DNA of 64,000 nt from Streptomyces sp. Ag109_O5-10. GTDB lineage: Bacteria; Actinomycetota; Actinomycetes; Streptomycetales; Streptomycetaceae. Positions 15,944 through 23,824 of the stretch are shown piece by piece. Below the pieces are notes generated by a model, which did no database searches, was not told where the DNA came from, and worked only from the letters and a program-made list of their open reading frames with translations. A program made the position numbers and the translations under genes. Numbering within the stretch: the first letter of the stretch is position 1; every line of letters begins with the position of its first letter. The stretch lies in assembly GCF_900105755.1 (NCBI RefSeq), contig NZ_FNTQ01000001.1:5518001-5582000 (forward strand), read 5' to 3'.

Positions 15944-17200
15944 GTGTCCACCTTGAAGGTGCCCCCTCCGTCGGAGGAACCCGAAGAGAACGAGCCCGCT
16001 CCCGACTGCTGTGTGGTCGGCGCGGGCCCGGCCGGCCTGCTGGCGGCGCTGCTGCTCGGCCGCCGGGGCCGGCGGGTCACCGTCCTGGAGCGTCGGCCGG
16101 ATCCGGCCGGCGCCGCACCGGCGGCCGGCGGATCCGTCATCGTCCAGCCCGTCACCCTGGGCCTGCTGGACCAGGTCGGCCTGCTCGGCCCCGCCTCGGC
16201 CGGCGCCGGCCGGCTGCTGGGCGCCGAGGCCTATTTCGGCGGCGGCCTCGCGGGCCGGTACCGGTACGAGGAACTCGCCGGCTGCCCCGTCCCTTACGCG
16301 CTGTCGCTGCGGCCCGGGGCGCTGCTCGCCGGGATGCTGGCCGAGCTGGCCGAGCTGCCCAACGTGCGGCTGGTCTGGGGCGCCGAGGTCGAAGGGCTCG
16401 GCGGACCTCCGGGCGGCCCCCGCTCGCTGACGGTGCGTACGGCCGCCGGGACCAAGGAGTACCGGCCGACGTACCTGCTCGCCGCAGACGGCCGCAACTC
16501 CGTCGTCCGCGAGCTGGCCGGGATCGGCGCCGACGTCACGGCGTCGGGCGGCGGGTACCTGGACGCGGGCGTGCCGATCCCGCCGGACTGGGACGAGCTG
16601 ACCCGGGCGCACTTCGGCGCGCACGGCTATCTGCTGGAGACCCGCCGGGGCGAGGACGGACTGGTGATCGTGTGGATCACCGACGCGGCCACGGCGGCAG
16701 GCGTGCTCGACGGCCCGGTCGAGGGCCTGGTGAAGGTGTGGTCCGACGTGGTGCCCCGGCTCGCGCCCTGGCTCGCCGAGCACATCACGGACTGGGACCA
16801 GGTACGCCGCGTCCAGCACTTCTCGGTCCGGGCCGAGACCTGGACGTCGGGCAACGTGGTGCTGCTCGGCGACAGCGCACACGGCATGCACGCCTTCGCC
16901 GGCCAGGGCATGAACACCTCGCTCCAGGACGCCGTCTGCCTGGCGGAGGCCGTCGACCTGGCCCTGAGCGGGCAGGGGACCCAGGGGCTCGACGAGTTCG
17001 AGCGGGCTCGCCGTCCCTACATCGAGGGACTCCAGTCGCTCCAGGCCACCAACACCCCCGCGAGCGCGGACCAGGCGGCACCGGAGCGGGAGCGGGCTCC
17101 CGAATTCGAGGTGCTCGCACTGGGCCAGCCCGAGATCAGGCCGCTGCTGGCGCGGGCCATGGCGAACCAGGCGCGGTCCGGCGCCGGCGCGAACCACTGA
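15944..17200 (+). CDS. FAD-dependent monooxygenase (epoxidase candidate, AsuE3-like)
   Basis: A 418-aa group A flavoprotein monooxygenase. Motifs: CCVVGAGPAGLLAALLLGRRGRRVTVLER (FAD Rossmann fold, about residues 24-52), a DG motif near LLAADGRNSVVRE, and VVLLGDSAHGMHAFAGQGMNTSLQDA (second FAD motif). In asukamycin, AsuE3 epoxidises the 4-hydroxylated core at C5-C6, and the two AsuE1/E2-like components are also present here, so epoxidase is the best guess. The start is uncertain: GTG 15944 follows GAGAGGA at short distance; the open frame continues upstream into the CLF region. Confidence 0.87.
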   Translation: MSTLKVPPPSEEPEENEPAPDCCVVGAGPAGLLAALLLGRRGRRVTVLERRPDPAGAAPAAGGSVIVQPVTLGLLDQVGLLGPASAGAGRLLGAEAYFGGGLAGRYRYEELAGCPVPYALSLRPGALLAGMLAELAELPNVRLVWGAEVEGLGGPPGGPRSLTVRTAAGTKEYRPTYLLAADGRNSVVRELAGIGADVTASGGGYLDAGVPIPPDWDELTRAHFGAHGYLLETRRGEDGLVIVWITDAATAAGVLDGPVEGLVKVWSDVVPRLAPWLAEHITDWDQVRRVQHFSVRAETWTSGNVVLLGDSAHGMHAFAGQGMNTSLQDAVCLAEAVDLALSGQGTQGLDEFERARRPYIEGLQSLQATNTPASADQAAPERERAPEFEVLALGQPEIRPLLARAMANQARSGAGANH

Positions 17201-17222
17201 CACACCACAGAAGGAGCCTCAG

Positions 17223-18374
17223 ATGGACCGGATCGGCTTCGGTGCCTTCCTCTCGCCGCTCCACCCGCTCGGCGAGGACCCGACCCTGACCATGTGGCGG
17301 GACATGGAGCTGATCGAGTGGCTCGACCAGCTCGGTTTCGACGAGTTCTGGGTGGGCGAGCACCACTCGGCGGGCTGGGGGACGATCAGCTCGCCCGAGC
17401 TCTTCATCGCCGCGGCCGCGGAGCGCACCCGCCACATCAGGCTGGGTACCGGGGTCACCAGCCTCCCGTACCACCACCCGTTCATGGTCGCCTCGCGCGC
17501 CGTCCAGCTCGACCACATGACGCGGGGCCGCTTCATGCTCGGGGTCGGCGCCGGATCGCTCCCCTCCGACATGCACATCCTCGGCATCGACCCGGTGGAC
17601 ACCCGCCCGCGTACCGCCGAGTCCCTGGAGGTGATTCTTCATCTGCTCAACAGTGAGGAGCCGCTGACCCGGCGCACCGACTGGTTCGAACTGCGCGACG
17701 CCAGGCTCCAGGTGCGCCCGTACTCCCGCGCCGGCCTGCCGGTCGCGGTCTCCAGCGCCTCCTCGCCGAGCGGGATGCGGCTGGCGGGGCAGCACGGCAT
17801 CAGCCCGCTCTCGCTGGGCACACCGCGTCCGGGCACCTCGCCGAGCGACCTGCGCGCGCAGTGGCAGCACGCCGAGGAGGCCGCCGCCGAGCACGGCCGT
17901 ACCGCGAACCGCGCCGACTGGCGGATCACCCTTCCGGTGCACATCGCCGAGACGAGGGAGGAGGCGTTCCGCGACGTCGTCGAGGGCTGGCTGCGGTATC
18001 GCAACGAGTACTGGGCGCAGACCCTCGGCCTGCCGATCGCGCTGTCGCGGGCCGACGCCCGCAAGGCGCTGGAGGCGGCGGTCGACAACCACGGCGCGAT
18101 CATCGGCTCGGTCGACGACGCCATCCAGGCGGTGGAGCGCGTCCAGGAGGCCACCGGCGGTTTCGGCCGGCTCCTGGTCACGGTCCAGGACTGGGCGCCA
18201 CGGGAGCGGATGAAGCACAGCTTCGAGCTGCTCGCCCGGTTCGTCGCGCCCCGTTTCAACGGCTCGCTGCGCGGGCTGACGGCGTCTCAGGAGTGGACCT
18301 CGCAGCAGACCCGCGCCTGGGCCGAGCAGCACGGTGCCACGTTGCTCGGCCGCCCGGTGGCCGCGCCGAAATAG
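17223..18374 (+). CDS. Luciferase-like FMN-dependent monooxygenase (AsuE1-like)
   Basis: A 383-aa member of the bacterial luciferase TIM-barrel family with FWVGEHHSAGWG (flavin-pocket EHH), RLGTGVTSLPYHHPF and GRFMLGVGAGSLPSDM. Such enzymes use reduced FMN supplied by a separate reductase; the flavin reductase gene at 19208-19753 fits. In asukamycin the AsuE1/AsuE2 pair hydroxylates the aminobenzoate core of protoasukamycin at C4, which is the likely role. A strong AGAAGGAG site precedes ATG 17223. A terminator-like hairpin follows the gene. Confidence 0.9.
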   Translation: MDRIGFGAFLSPLHPLGEDPTLTMWRDMELIEWLDQLGFDEFWVGEHHSAGWGTISSPELFIAAAAERTRHIRLGTGVTSLPYHHPFMVASRAVQLDHMTRGRFMLGVGAGSLPSDMHILGIDPVDTRPRTAESLEVILHLLNSEEPLTRRTDWFELRDARLQVRPYSRAGLPVAVSSASSPSGMRLAGQHGISPLSLGTPRPGTSPSDLRAQWQHAEEAAAEHGRTANRADWRITLPVHIAETREEAFRDVVEGWLRYRNEYWAQTLGLPIALSRADARKALEAAVDNHGAIIGSVDDAIQAVERVQEATGGFGRLLVTVQDWAPRERMKHSFELLARFVAPRFNGSLRGLTASQEWTSQQTRAWAEQHGATLLGRPVAAPK

Positions 18375-18399
18375 CCGCACGGCAGGTGACGGCAGCGCG

Positions 18400-18431
18400 C
18401 GGCGGCCCCCGGACCACTCCGGGGGCCGCCG
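18400..18431. terminator. Bidirectional terminator between convergent monooxygenase and ketoreductase genes
   Basis: CGGCGGCCCCCGGA (18400-18413) pairs perfectly with TCCGGGGGCCGCCG (18418-18431) around a CCAC loop, midway between two convergent stop codons. Confidence 0.85.
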
Positions 18432-18458
18432 CCCTGGTCGTGCCGCCGACGGGTGGGG

Positions 18459-19163
18459 TCAGTGGCCCATGCCGAGCCCGCCGTCCACCGGCAGGACGGC
18501 ACCGGTCACGTACGCCGCCTGCGGCGAGGCCAGCCAGAACACCGCCTCGGCGACCTCCTCGGCGGAGGCGCTGCGGCCGAGCGGCACCTCGCCGAGGATC
18601 CGCTCCCGGCGCTGTTCCCCGAGCCCTTCGGTCATGTCGGTGTCCACGAGTCCGGGGGCGACGACGTTCACGGTGATCGCGCGCGGGCCGAACTCACGGG
18701 CCAGGGAACGGGCCATGCCGACCATGCCGGCCTTGCTGGCCGCATAGTTGGCCTGGCCCGCGGAGCCGCGCAGGCCGGCCACGGAGGACAGGAAGATCAT
18801 CCGGCCGGCGCGCCGCCGCACCATGTCGACGGACGCCTGACGGGCGACCCGGAAGGCGCCGCCGAGGTTGGTCTCCAGCACGCGGAAGAACTGCTCGTCG
18901 TCCATCCGCATCAGCAGCCCGTCCTCGGTGATGCCGGCGTTCGCGACCAGGACCTCGACCGGTCCGTGCGCCGCCTCCGCCTCGGCGAAGGCCTGGGCCA
19001 CCTGGGCGGCGTCCGTGACGTCGCACTTGACGCCGAGCAGTCCTTCCGGGGCGCCCGAGCCGCGGTGGGTGACCGCCACGGCGTCGCCGTGCGCGGCGAA
19101 CCTCCGGGCCACCGCGAGCCCGATGCCGCGGTTGCCGCCTGTGACCAGTACCGAACGTCCCAC
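18459..19163 (-). CDS. 3-oxoacyl-ACP reductase (KR, FabG-like SDR)
   Basis: A 234-aa classical SDR that reduces the beta-keto group after each condensation. It has VTGGNRGIGLAVA (NADP-binding), NAGIT, a catalytic Ser in FLSSVAGLRG, the Y-x3-K pair in ANYAASKAGMVG and a PGLVDTDMTE C-terminal loop. With the MaoC pair it completes the reduction/dehydration cycle needed for conjugated trienes. GTG 19163 is preceded by AAGGAG at good distance; the longer open frame upstream has no family similarity. Confidence 0.92.
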   Translation of the reverse strand: MGRSVLVTGGNRGIGLAVARRFAAHGDAVAVTHRGSGAPEGLLGVKCDVTDAAQVAQAFAEAEAAHGPVEVLVANAGITEDGLLMRMDDEQFFRVLETNLGGAFRVARQASVDMVRRRAGRMIFLSSVAGLRGSAGQANYAASKAGMVGMARSLAREFGPRAITVNVVAPGLVDTDMTEGLGEQRRERILGEVPLGRSASAEEVAEAVFWLASPQAAYVTGAVLPVDGGLGMGH

Positions 19164-19207
19164 AGTCCTGTGCTCCTTCTCTTTCCTCGATCGGTTCACG
19201 GATTCGG

Positions 19208-19753
19208 TCAGTGTCTGAGGGCGGCGTAACCGCCCTGATGGTGGATCAGCGGAGGCCGGACGGGATCGGCCACGTGCACGGCGCCGACCCGGCCGAGGAA
19301 GAGCACGTGGTCGCCACCGGGGTAGCAGTGCTCGGTGCGGCACTCGAGCGAGAACACGGCGTCGGCGAGCAGCACGTGCCCGCTGTCGCCGACCCGCCCG
19401 CCGAGGCGCTCCTGTGCGGTCAGGCCGCGCGGCCGGTCCCGCGCGGCGAACGCCGCGGACAGCTCCGCCTGGTCCTCGGCGAGAACGTTCACGGCGAAGC
19501 CGCCGGCGTCCTCGATCGCACCGCGCAGCCGTCCGTTCGCCCCGATGCTGACCAGCACCAGCAGGGGGTCGAGCGAGACGGAGGTGACCGAACTCGCCGT
19601 CACCGCCTCGGTGGCCCCGCCGCTGCCGGCCGTGATCACCGTCACGCCGGTGGGCAGATGACCCATCGCCCGGCGGAACACCGTGGCATCCGGCTCCGGG
19701 GCTGCGGCACTGTCACCCGCGCTGCCGGGCCGCCGCGCAACATGCGTCGACAT
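19208..19753 (-). CDS. Flavin reductase, HpaC/ActVB-like (AsuE2-like)
   Basis: A 181-aa NAD(P)H:FMN oxidoreductase with MGHLPTGVTVITAG at the N-terminal side, TASSVTSVSLDPLLVLVSIG (flavin-binding core), GGFAVNVLAEDQ, and a C-terminal GDHVLFLGRV plus LIHHQGGYAAL, all typical of the two-component reductase family. It should deliver reduced flavin to the luciferase-like monooxygenase. It sits between the KR and thioesterase genes in a three-gene minus-strand operon. Confidence 0.92.
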   Translation of the reverse strand: MSTHVARRPGSAGDSAAAPEPDATVFRRAMGHLPTGVTVITAGSGGATEAVTASSVTSVSLDPLLVLVSIGANGRLRGAIEDAGGFAVNVLAEDQAELSAAFAARDRPRGLTAQERLGGRVGDSGHVLLADAVFSLECRTEHCYPGGDHVLFLGRVGAVHVADPVRPPLIHHQGGYAALRH

Positions 19754-19772
19754 GCGTTCGCCTCTCTCGGGT

Positions 19773-20228
19773 TCAGCGCTTGTACACCAGGCAGGTCAGC
19801 CGGGCCGTACACGTCAGCCGCCCGCGGTCGTCGGTGATGGAGACCTGGTACGTCGCCACCCGGTCCCCCTGCTGCAGCGGAGTGCAGACACCGGTCACGA
19901 GGCCGCTGCGGGCCGGCCGGTGGTGGGTACAGGACAGTTCGAGCCCGGCCACCGTTCCCCGGGGGGCGACGTGGATGCCCGCCGCGACCGATCCGAGGGT
20001 CTCGGCGAGCACCGCGTTCGCGCCCCCGTGCAGCCAGCCGAACGGCTGCTGGTTGCCCTCCACGGGCATCGTGCCGACCAGGCGGTCCGCGTCCCACGAA
20101 ACGATCTCGATGCCCATCCGCGTGACGAGCTGCCGGTCCACCAGCGAGGGCGGAACGGACAGCAGACTGCGGGGCACGAGTTCCGGTGCCGGCCCGGGCA
20201 CGTCGGCCCGCACGGCCTTGCTCTCCAT
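19773..20228 (-). CDS. Hotdog thioesterase (PaaI/YiiD-like), possible type II editing thioesterase
   Basis: A 151-aa single-hotdog acyl-CoA/ACP thioesterase: MGIEIVSWDADRLVGTMPV, then QQPFGWLHGGANAVLAETLGS (helix with HGG and catalytic Glu), GLELSCTHHRPARSG. Asukamycin encodes a type II thioesterase (AsuC15) that limits misuse of cyclohexyl-type starter units; this protein is the candidate for that function. ATG 20228 is supported by CCAGGAGAAG; GTG 20249 would add seven residues. Confidence 0.85.
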   Translation of the reverse strand: MESKAVRADVPGPAPELVPRSLLSVPPSLVDRQLVTRMGIEIVSWDADRLVGTMPVEGNQQPFGWLHGGANAVLAETLGSVAAGIHVAPRGTVAGLELSCTHHRPARSGLVTGVCTPLQQGDRVATYQVSITDDRGRLTCTARLTCLVYKR

Positions 20229-20421
20229 AGGTCTCTTCTCCTGGGTCACGGGCCCGAACGGAGTTCGTCACCGGGCGCATTCCGTACTGTCGCGCGCCCG
20301 GGCGGCGCGGCCAAGACCTGATCCAGGTACCCGAATCTCACCGGAGGGCGACGTCATCGGGGTGCACCATCGAGCAGGGCAGTCGGGTCTTATAAGCGCG
20401 AATCCGGTCCCTCAGGATTCA

Positions 20422-20440
20422 CCACGACAACGTTTCGTGG
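20422..20440. promoter_or_regulatory. Palindrome in the divergent thioesterase/NAT promoter region
   Basis: CCACGA (20422-20427) and TCGTGG (20435-20440) flank CAACGTT. The element lies 41 bases upstream of the NAT start codon in the region shared with the leftward KR/reductase/thioesterase operon. The outer CCACGACA resembles the end of the exporter operator but lacks its ACACGTGT core, so it may be a different regulator's site. Confidence 0.4.
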
Positions 20441-20480
20441 AACAGCCGGACTCCCGTATCCCGAGCTATCGGAGAACCCC

Positions 20481-21359
20481 TTGGAATTCGCTTCCCATTC
20501 CGCCGCGCCGCCGGATTCCGGGCAGCTCCGGCTCCCCTGGGACGAGTATCTGCGCCGACTGGGCCACGAGGGTCCGGTCGAGCCGACCGTGGACTGCCTG
20601 CGGGCCCTGCTGACGGCCCATCTGCGCGCCGTTCCCTACGAGATGCTCGAATCCCTCGAAGGGGTCCGGCCCTCGCTGGAGTACGCCGACATCTTCGACA
20701 AACTCGTCCGGCGCCGCCGCGGCGGCACCTGCCTGGAGGCCACCCCGCTGTTCGGCCGCTTCCTGCGGGAGGCCGGCTTCGAGGTGCGACTGGTGGCCGC
20801 GCAGATGTGGCGGGTCAGCGGCGAGTGGTGGCCGCACTGGGACCACCTGGTGCTGCTGGTCACGGCCGAGGGCACCACCTGGCTGGTCGACGTGGGGTTC
20901 CTGATGCTCTCCGCGCCGGAACCCCTGGACATCTCCGGGGCCCCTCAGGAGCAGGCCGGCTGGACGTTCCGCGTGGTACGCGAGGACGACGGTCCGACCC
21001 TGCTGCGCGCCGGCGCGGACGGGGTCTGGACGCCGGTCTACCGCTTCGCCGAGCAGCCGCTGGACATCCCCGACTACGCCTGGATCGTCGACTTCCACCT
21101 GGCGGCGGAGGACTCTCCGCTGACCGGCAGCGTGCTCTGTTCGCGCACCCTGCCCGACGGCAAGGTCGTCGTCCTGGGCGACAACGTCGTACGAGCCCGC
21201 GACGGCGCCCAGACGATCGACTATCTCGCCGACGCGAATGCCGCGGAACAGGCCCTCGGCGAGGTGCTTGCGGGCCATCCGGCGCTTCTGGCGGAGGCGG
21301 TCGACGCATGGCGCAAGGCCAGGGCAAATCGGCGGGAGAACGCACGCCGGATCATCTGA
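20481..21359 (+). CDS. Arylamine N-acetyltransferase-like amide synthase (AsuC2-like)
   Basis: A 292-aa NAT-fold enzyme. The Cys-His-Asp triad is visible: RRGGTCLEATPLF (C84; canonical RGGxCxE), HWDHLVLLV (H122) and WLVDVGF (D137). NAT homologues in biosynthetic clusters transfer polyketide chains onto aromatic amines; in asukamycin and rifamycin-type pathways they form the amide. Here it should join the upper polyene chain to the 3-amino group of the aminohydroxybenzoate core. TTG 20481 is the likely start, with GGAG 6 bases upstream; no in-frame ATG or GTG precedes the conserved region. Confidence 0.9.
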   Translation: MEFASHSAAPPDSGQLRLPWDEYLRRLGHEGPVEPTVDCLRALLTAHLRAVPYEMLESLEGVRPSLEYADIFDKLVRRRRGGTCLEATPLFGRFLREAGFEVRLVAAQMWRVSGEWWPHWDHLVLLVTAEGTTWLVDVGFLMLSAPEPLDISGAPQEQAGWTFRVVREDDGPTLLRAGADGVWTPVYRFAEQPLDIPDYAWIVDFHLAAEDSPLTGSVLCSRTLPDGKVVVLGDNVVRARDGAQTIDYLADANAAEQALGEVLAGHPALLAEAVDAWRKARANRRENARRII

Positions 21360-21391
21360 ACCGCTTCACAGAAATGAACAGGAAACCTCGA

Positions 21392-22441
21392 ATGGACATA
21401 TTCGGAGCACCGCTGGAGCGGTCCTGGGGCGTGGGAATTCGGGCGGTCGGCGGATATCTCCCCGAGAAGACGGTCAGCAATGCCGACCTGGAGGAGATCC
21501 TCCTCACCCGGGACGACTGGATCAGGGAGAACATCGGCGTGGAGACACGCCGGATGGCCGCCGAGGACGAGTGGACCTCGGACCTGGGGGCCGCCGCGCT
21601 CAAGGACGCCTGCGCCCGGGCGGGCATCGACCCCTCCGAGGTGGACCTCGTCGTCTGCGGCACCTACACACCGGACAACATGGCACCGCCCACGGCGATG
21701 CTGGTGATCGAGAAGGCCGGCGCCCACGGGGCCACCGGGTTCGACGTCAACAGCGGTGCCTGCCCGGGAGGCGTGTTCGCCCTCGACGTCGGCGCCAAGT
21801 ACCTCGCCTCCGGCGAGTACCGGCGGGTCGCCGTGGTGCTCGCCGACGTCAACACCCGGACCATGGACTGGAAGGACCCCGGACCGGCGGTCATCTTCGG
21901 CGACGGCGCCGCCTGCTACCTGCTGGAGCGCTGCCGTCCCGGCCGGGGCGTCGGCCGCACGCTGCTGCACAGCGACCCGTCCCGCTACCAGGCCGTCTGG
22001 GTGGCCCGCGAGAAGCGGACCCTGCGCGACGGCCGTCCGCTGACCAGCGCCTTCGGCGACAACTTCGCCTCACTCTCGGGCAAGGCCGTGCACGACTTCG
22101 CCGTCGGTGAAGTGCCCGTGCTCATCGAGACGTTGCTGGAACGGGCAGGACAAAAGCCCTCGGACGTCGACCTGTTCGCCCTCCATCAGGCGAACCTGTA
22201 CATCGTGCGCGGCATCATGGCCGCCCTGGGCGTACCGGACGACCGCACCGTCACCAACATCCAGAAGTACGGCAACACCTCGGGCGCCAGCGTCCCCCTG
22301 GTCCTGCGGGAGGCCGAGGACCTCGGCCGGCTCTCTCCGGGCGACCTGGTGGTGCTCGCCGCGTTCGGCTCGGGCCTGAACGTCGGCGTGGCGCTGGTCC
22401 GCTGGTGCGGGGCGGCGGACTTCGAGGCGGTGGCGGCGTGA
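21392..22441 (+). CDS. Beta-ketoacyl-ACP synthase III (KASIII, AsuC3/C4-like)
   Basis: A 349-aa FabH-family initiating enzyme with a complete triad: Cys in NSGACPGGVFAL (C124), His in ALHQANLY (H265) and Asn in KYGNTSGAS (N295). KASIII enzymes condense an acyl-CoA starter with malonyl-ACP. The two tandem KASIII genes match AsuC3/AsuC4, which accept cyclohexylcarbonyl-CoA and branched starters for the upper chain. ATG 21392 is preferred because AGGAAA lies 8 bases upstream; ATG 21374 adds six residues. It overlaps the next KASIII as GTGA. Confidence 0.93.
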   Translation: MDIFGAPLERSWGVGIRAVGGYLPEKTVSNADLEEILLTRDDWIRENIGVETRRMAAEDEWTSDLGAAALKDACARAGIDPSEVDLVVCGTYTPDNMAPPTAMLVIEKAGAHGATGFDVNSGACPGGVFALDVGAKYLASGEYRRVAVVLADVNTRTMDWKDPGPAVIFGDGAACYLLERCRPGRGVGRTLLHSDPSRYQAVWVAREKRTLRDGRPLTSAFGDNFASLSGKAVHDFAVGEVPVLIETLLERAGQKPSDVDLFALHQANLYIVRGIMAALGVPDDRTVTNIQKYGNTSGASVPLVLREAEDLGRLSPGDLVVLAAFGSGLNVGVALVRWCGAADFEAVAA

Positions 22442-23529
22442 GCACCCCGCCACCGGACCGGGGCCAGGCCTTCCGGGGAGCCCTGACCGGCCTGCTCGGT
22501 ATCGGCACCTACCTGCCGTCGCGGCAGATCACCAACGAGGCGATCTGCGAGCGGATCGACAGTTCGGACGACTGGATCCGCAGCCGCTCGGGGATCCGGG
22601 TCCGCTACTGGGCCGAACCGACCGAGACGGTCGAGTTCATGGCCGCCACCGCTGCCGAACGGGCCCTGGAACACGCCGGGATCGCCGCCGACGAGGTCGG
22701 CTGCGTGATCGTGTCCACCGTCTCCCACCTGCACCAGTTCCCCTCCCTCGCGGCCGGTGTCGCCCACCGCATCGGCGCCGTCGCACCGGGCGCCTTCGAC
22801 ATCTCGGCCGGATGCGCCGGCTTCTGCTACGGGCTGTCGCTGGCGTCCGACATGGTCGCGGCGGGCAGTGCCCGGTACGTGCTCGTCATCGCCGTGGAAC
22901 GGCTCTCCGAACTGCTCGACCAGGAGGACCGGGACACCGCCTTCCTCTTCGGCGACGGAGCCGGCGCCGCCGTGGTCGGGCCCACCGACCGGCCCGGCGT
23001 GGGCCCGGTGGTCTGGGGTTCCGACGGATCCCACAAGGAGACCATCCGGCAGAGCCACTCCTGGGCCGCGCTGCGCGACACCCCCGCCCCCGGCTGGCCG
23101 GTGATCACCATGGACGGCCGCGAGGTCTTCCGGTGGGCCGCCTACCAGCTCGGCCCCGTGGCCGAACAGGCGCTGGAACGGGCCGGGGTGACCGTCGGGG
23201 ACCTCGACTCCTTCGTCCCGCACCAGGCCAACGCGCGGATCACCGACGAGCTGGTCAAGGGGCTCGGCATCCCCGGCCACGTCGCGGTGGCCCGCAGCGT
23301 CGAGATCCACGGCAACACCTCCGCGGTGTCGATCCCGCTCGCCATCCAGGAGCTGCTCGCCTCCGGCGAGGCGAGGCCCGGCGGGCTCGCCCTGCTGCTG
23401 TCCTTCGGCACCGGCCTCGTCTGGGCCGGCCAGGTCGTCCGGCTCCCGCCGGCACCCGCCGGACCACCCGTCCCGGCCTCCACCGCACCGGCCGCACCGG
23501 CCGCACCGAACAAGGAGAACCCGTCATGA
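22438..23529 (+). CDS. Second beta-ketoacyl-ACP synthase III
   Basis: A 363-aa FabH-family protein starting at GTG 22438 inside the stop of the previous gene. The triad is intact: FDISAGCAGFCYGL (C126), VPHQANARI (H262) and EIHGNTSAVS (N293). It is nearer to canonical FabH than its neighbour and ends in an Ala/Pro-rich tail of about 30 residues. Tandem active KASIII genes may form a heteromer or act on different starters. ATGA overlap with the ACP downstream. Confidence 0.93.
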   Translation: MSTPPPDRGQAFRGALTGLLGIGTYLPSRQITNEAICERIDSSDDWIRSRSGIRVRYWAEPTETVEFMAATAAERALEHAGIAADEVGCVIVSTVSHLHQFPSLAAGVAHRIGAVAPGAFDISAGCAGFCYGLSLASDMVAAGSARYVLVIAVERLSELLDQEDRDTAFLFGDGAGAAVVGPTDRPGVGPVVWGSDGSHKETIRQSHSWAALRDTPAPGWPVITMDGREVFRWAAYQLGPVAEQALERAGVTVGDLDSFVPHQANARITDELVKGLGIPGHVAVARSVEIHGNTSAVSIPLAIQELLASGEARPGGLALLLSFGTGLVWAGQVVRLPPAPAGPPVPASTAPAAPAAPNKENPS

Positions 23530-23780
23530 CCGCTGTGCAGAGCGACACCCTGCAGATCCTCAAGGAGATCCTCGACGAGGTCGCCGGGATCCCGGCGGAG
23601 GACGTCACGCCGGACAGCTCGTTCACCGACGACCTGAGCCTGGACTCGCTGACCGTCGTGTCGCTGTTCGTCCTGGTCCAGCGCCGCTTCGGCACCGAGG
23701 TGCCCAACGCCGTCTTCGACAGGCTCACCACCGTCGGAAAGGCCGTCGCCTACCTCGAACGCGGTGAGATCCCGGCCTGA
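23526..23780 (+). CDS. Acyl carrier protein paired with the KASIII genes
   Basis: An 84-aa carrier protein with the classical DSL attachment motif (DDLSLDSLTVVSLF). Coupled by ATGA to the second KASIII, it is the probable acceptor for the first condensation of the cyclohexyl-capped chain. Confidence 0.92.
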   Translation: MTAVQSDTLQILKEILDEVAGIPAEDVTPDSSFTDDLSLDSLTVVSLFVLVQRRFGTEVPNAVFDRLTTVGKAVAYLERGEIPA

Positions 23781-23824
23781 CCGGCCCTCTCCCGCCCCGA
23801 CTCGACGAGCCGGAAAGGCAGTTC

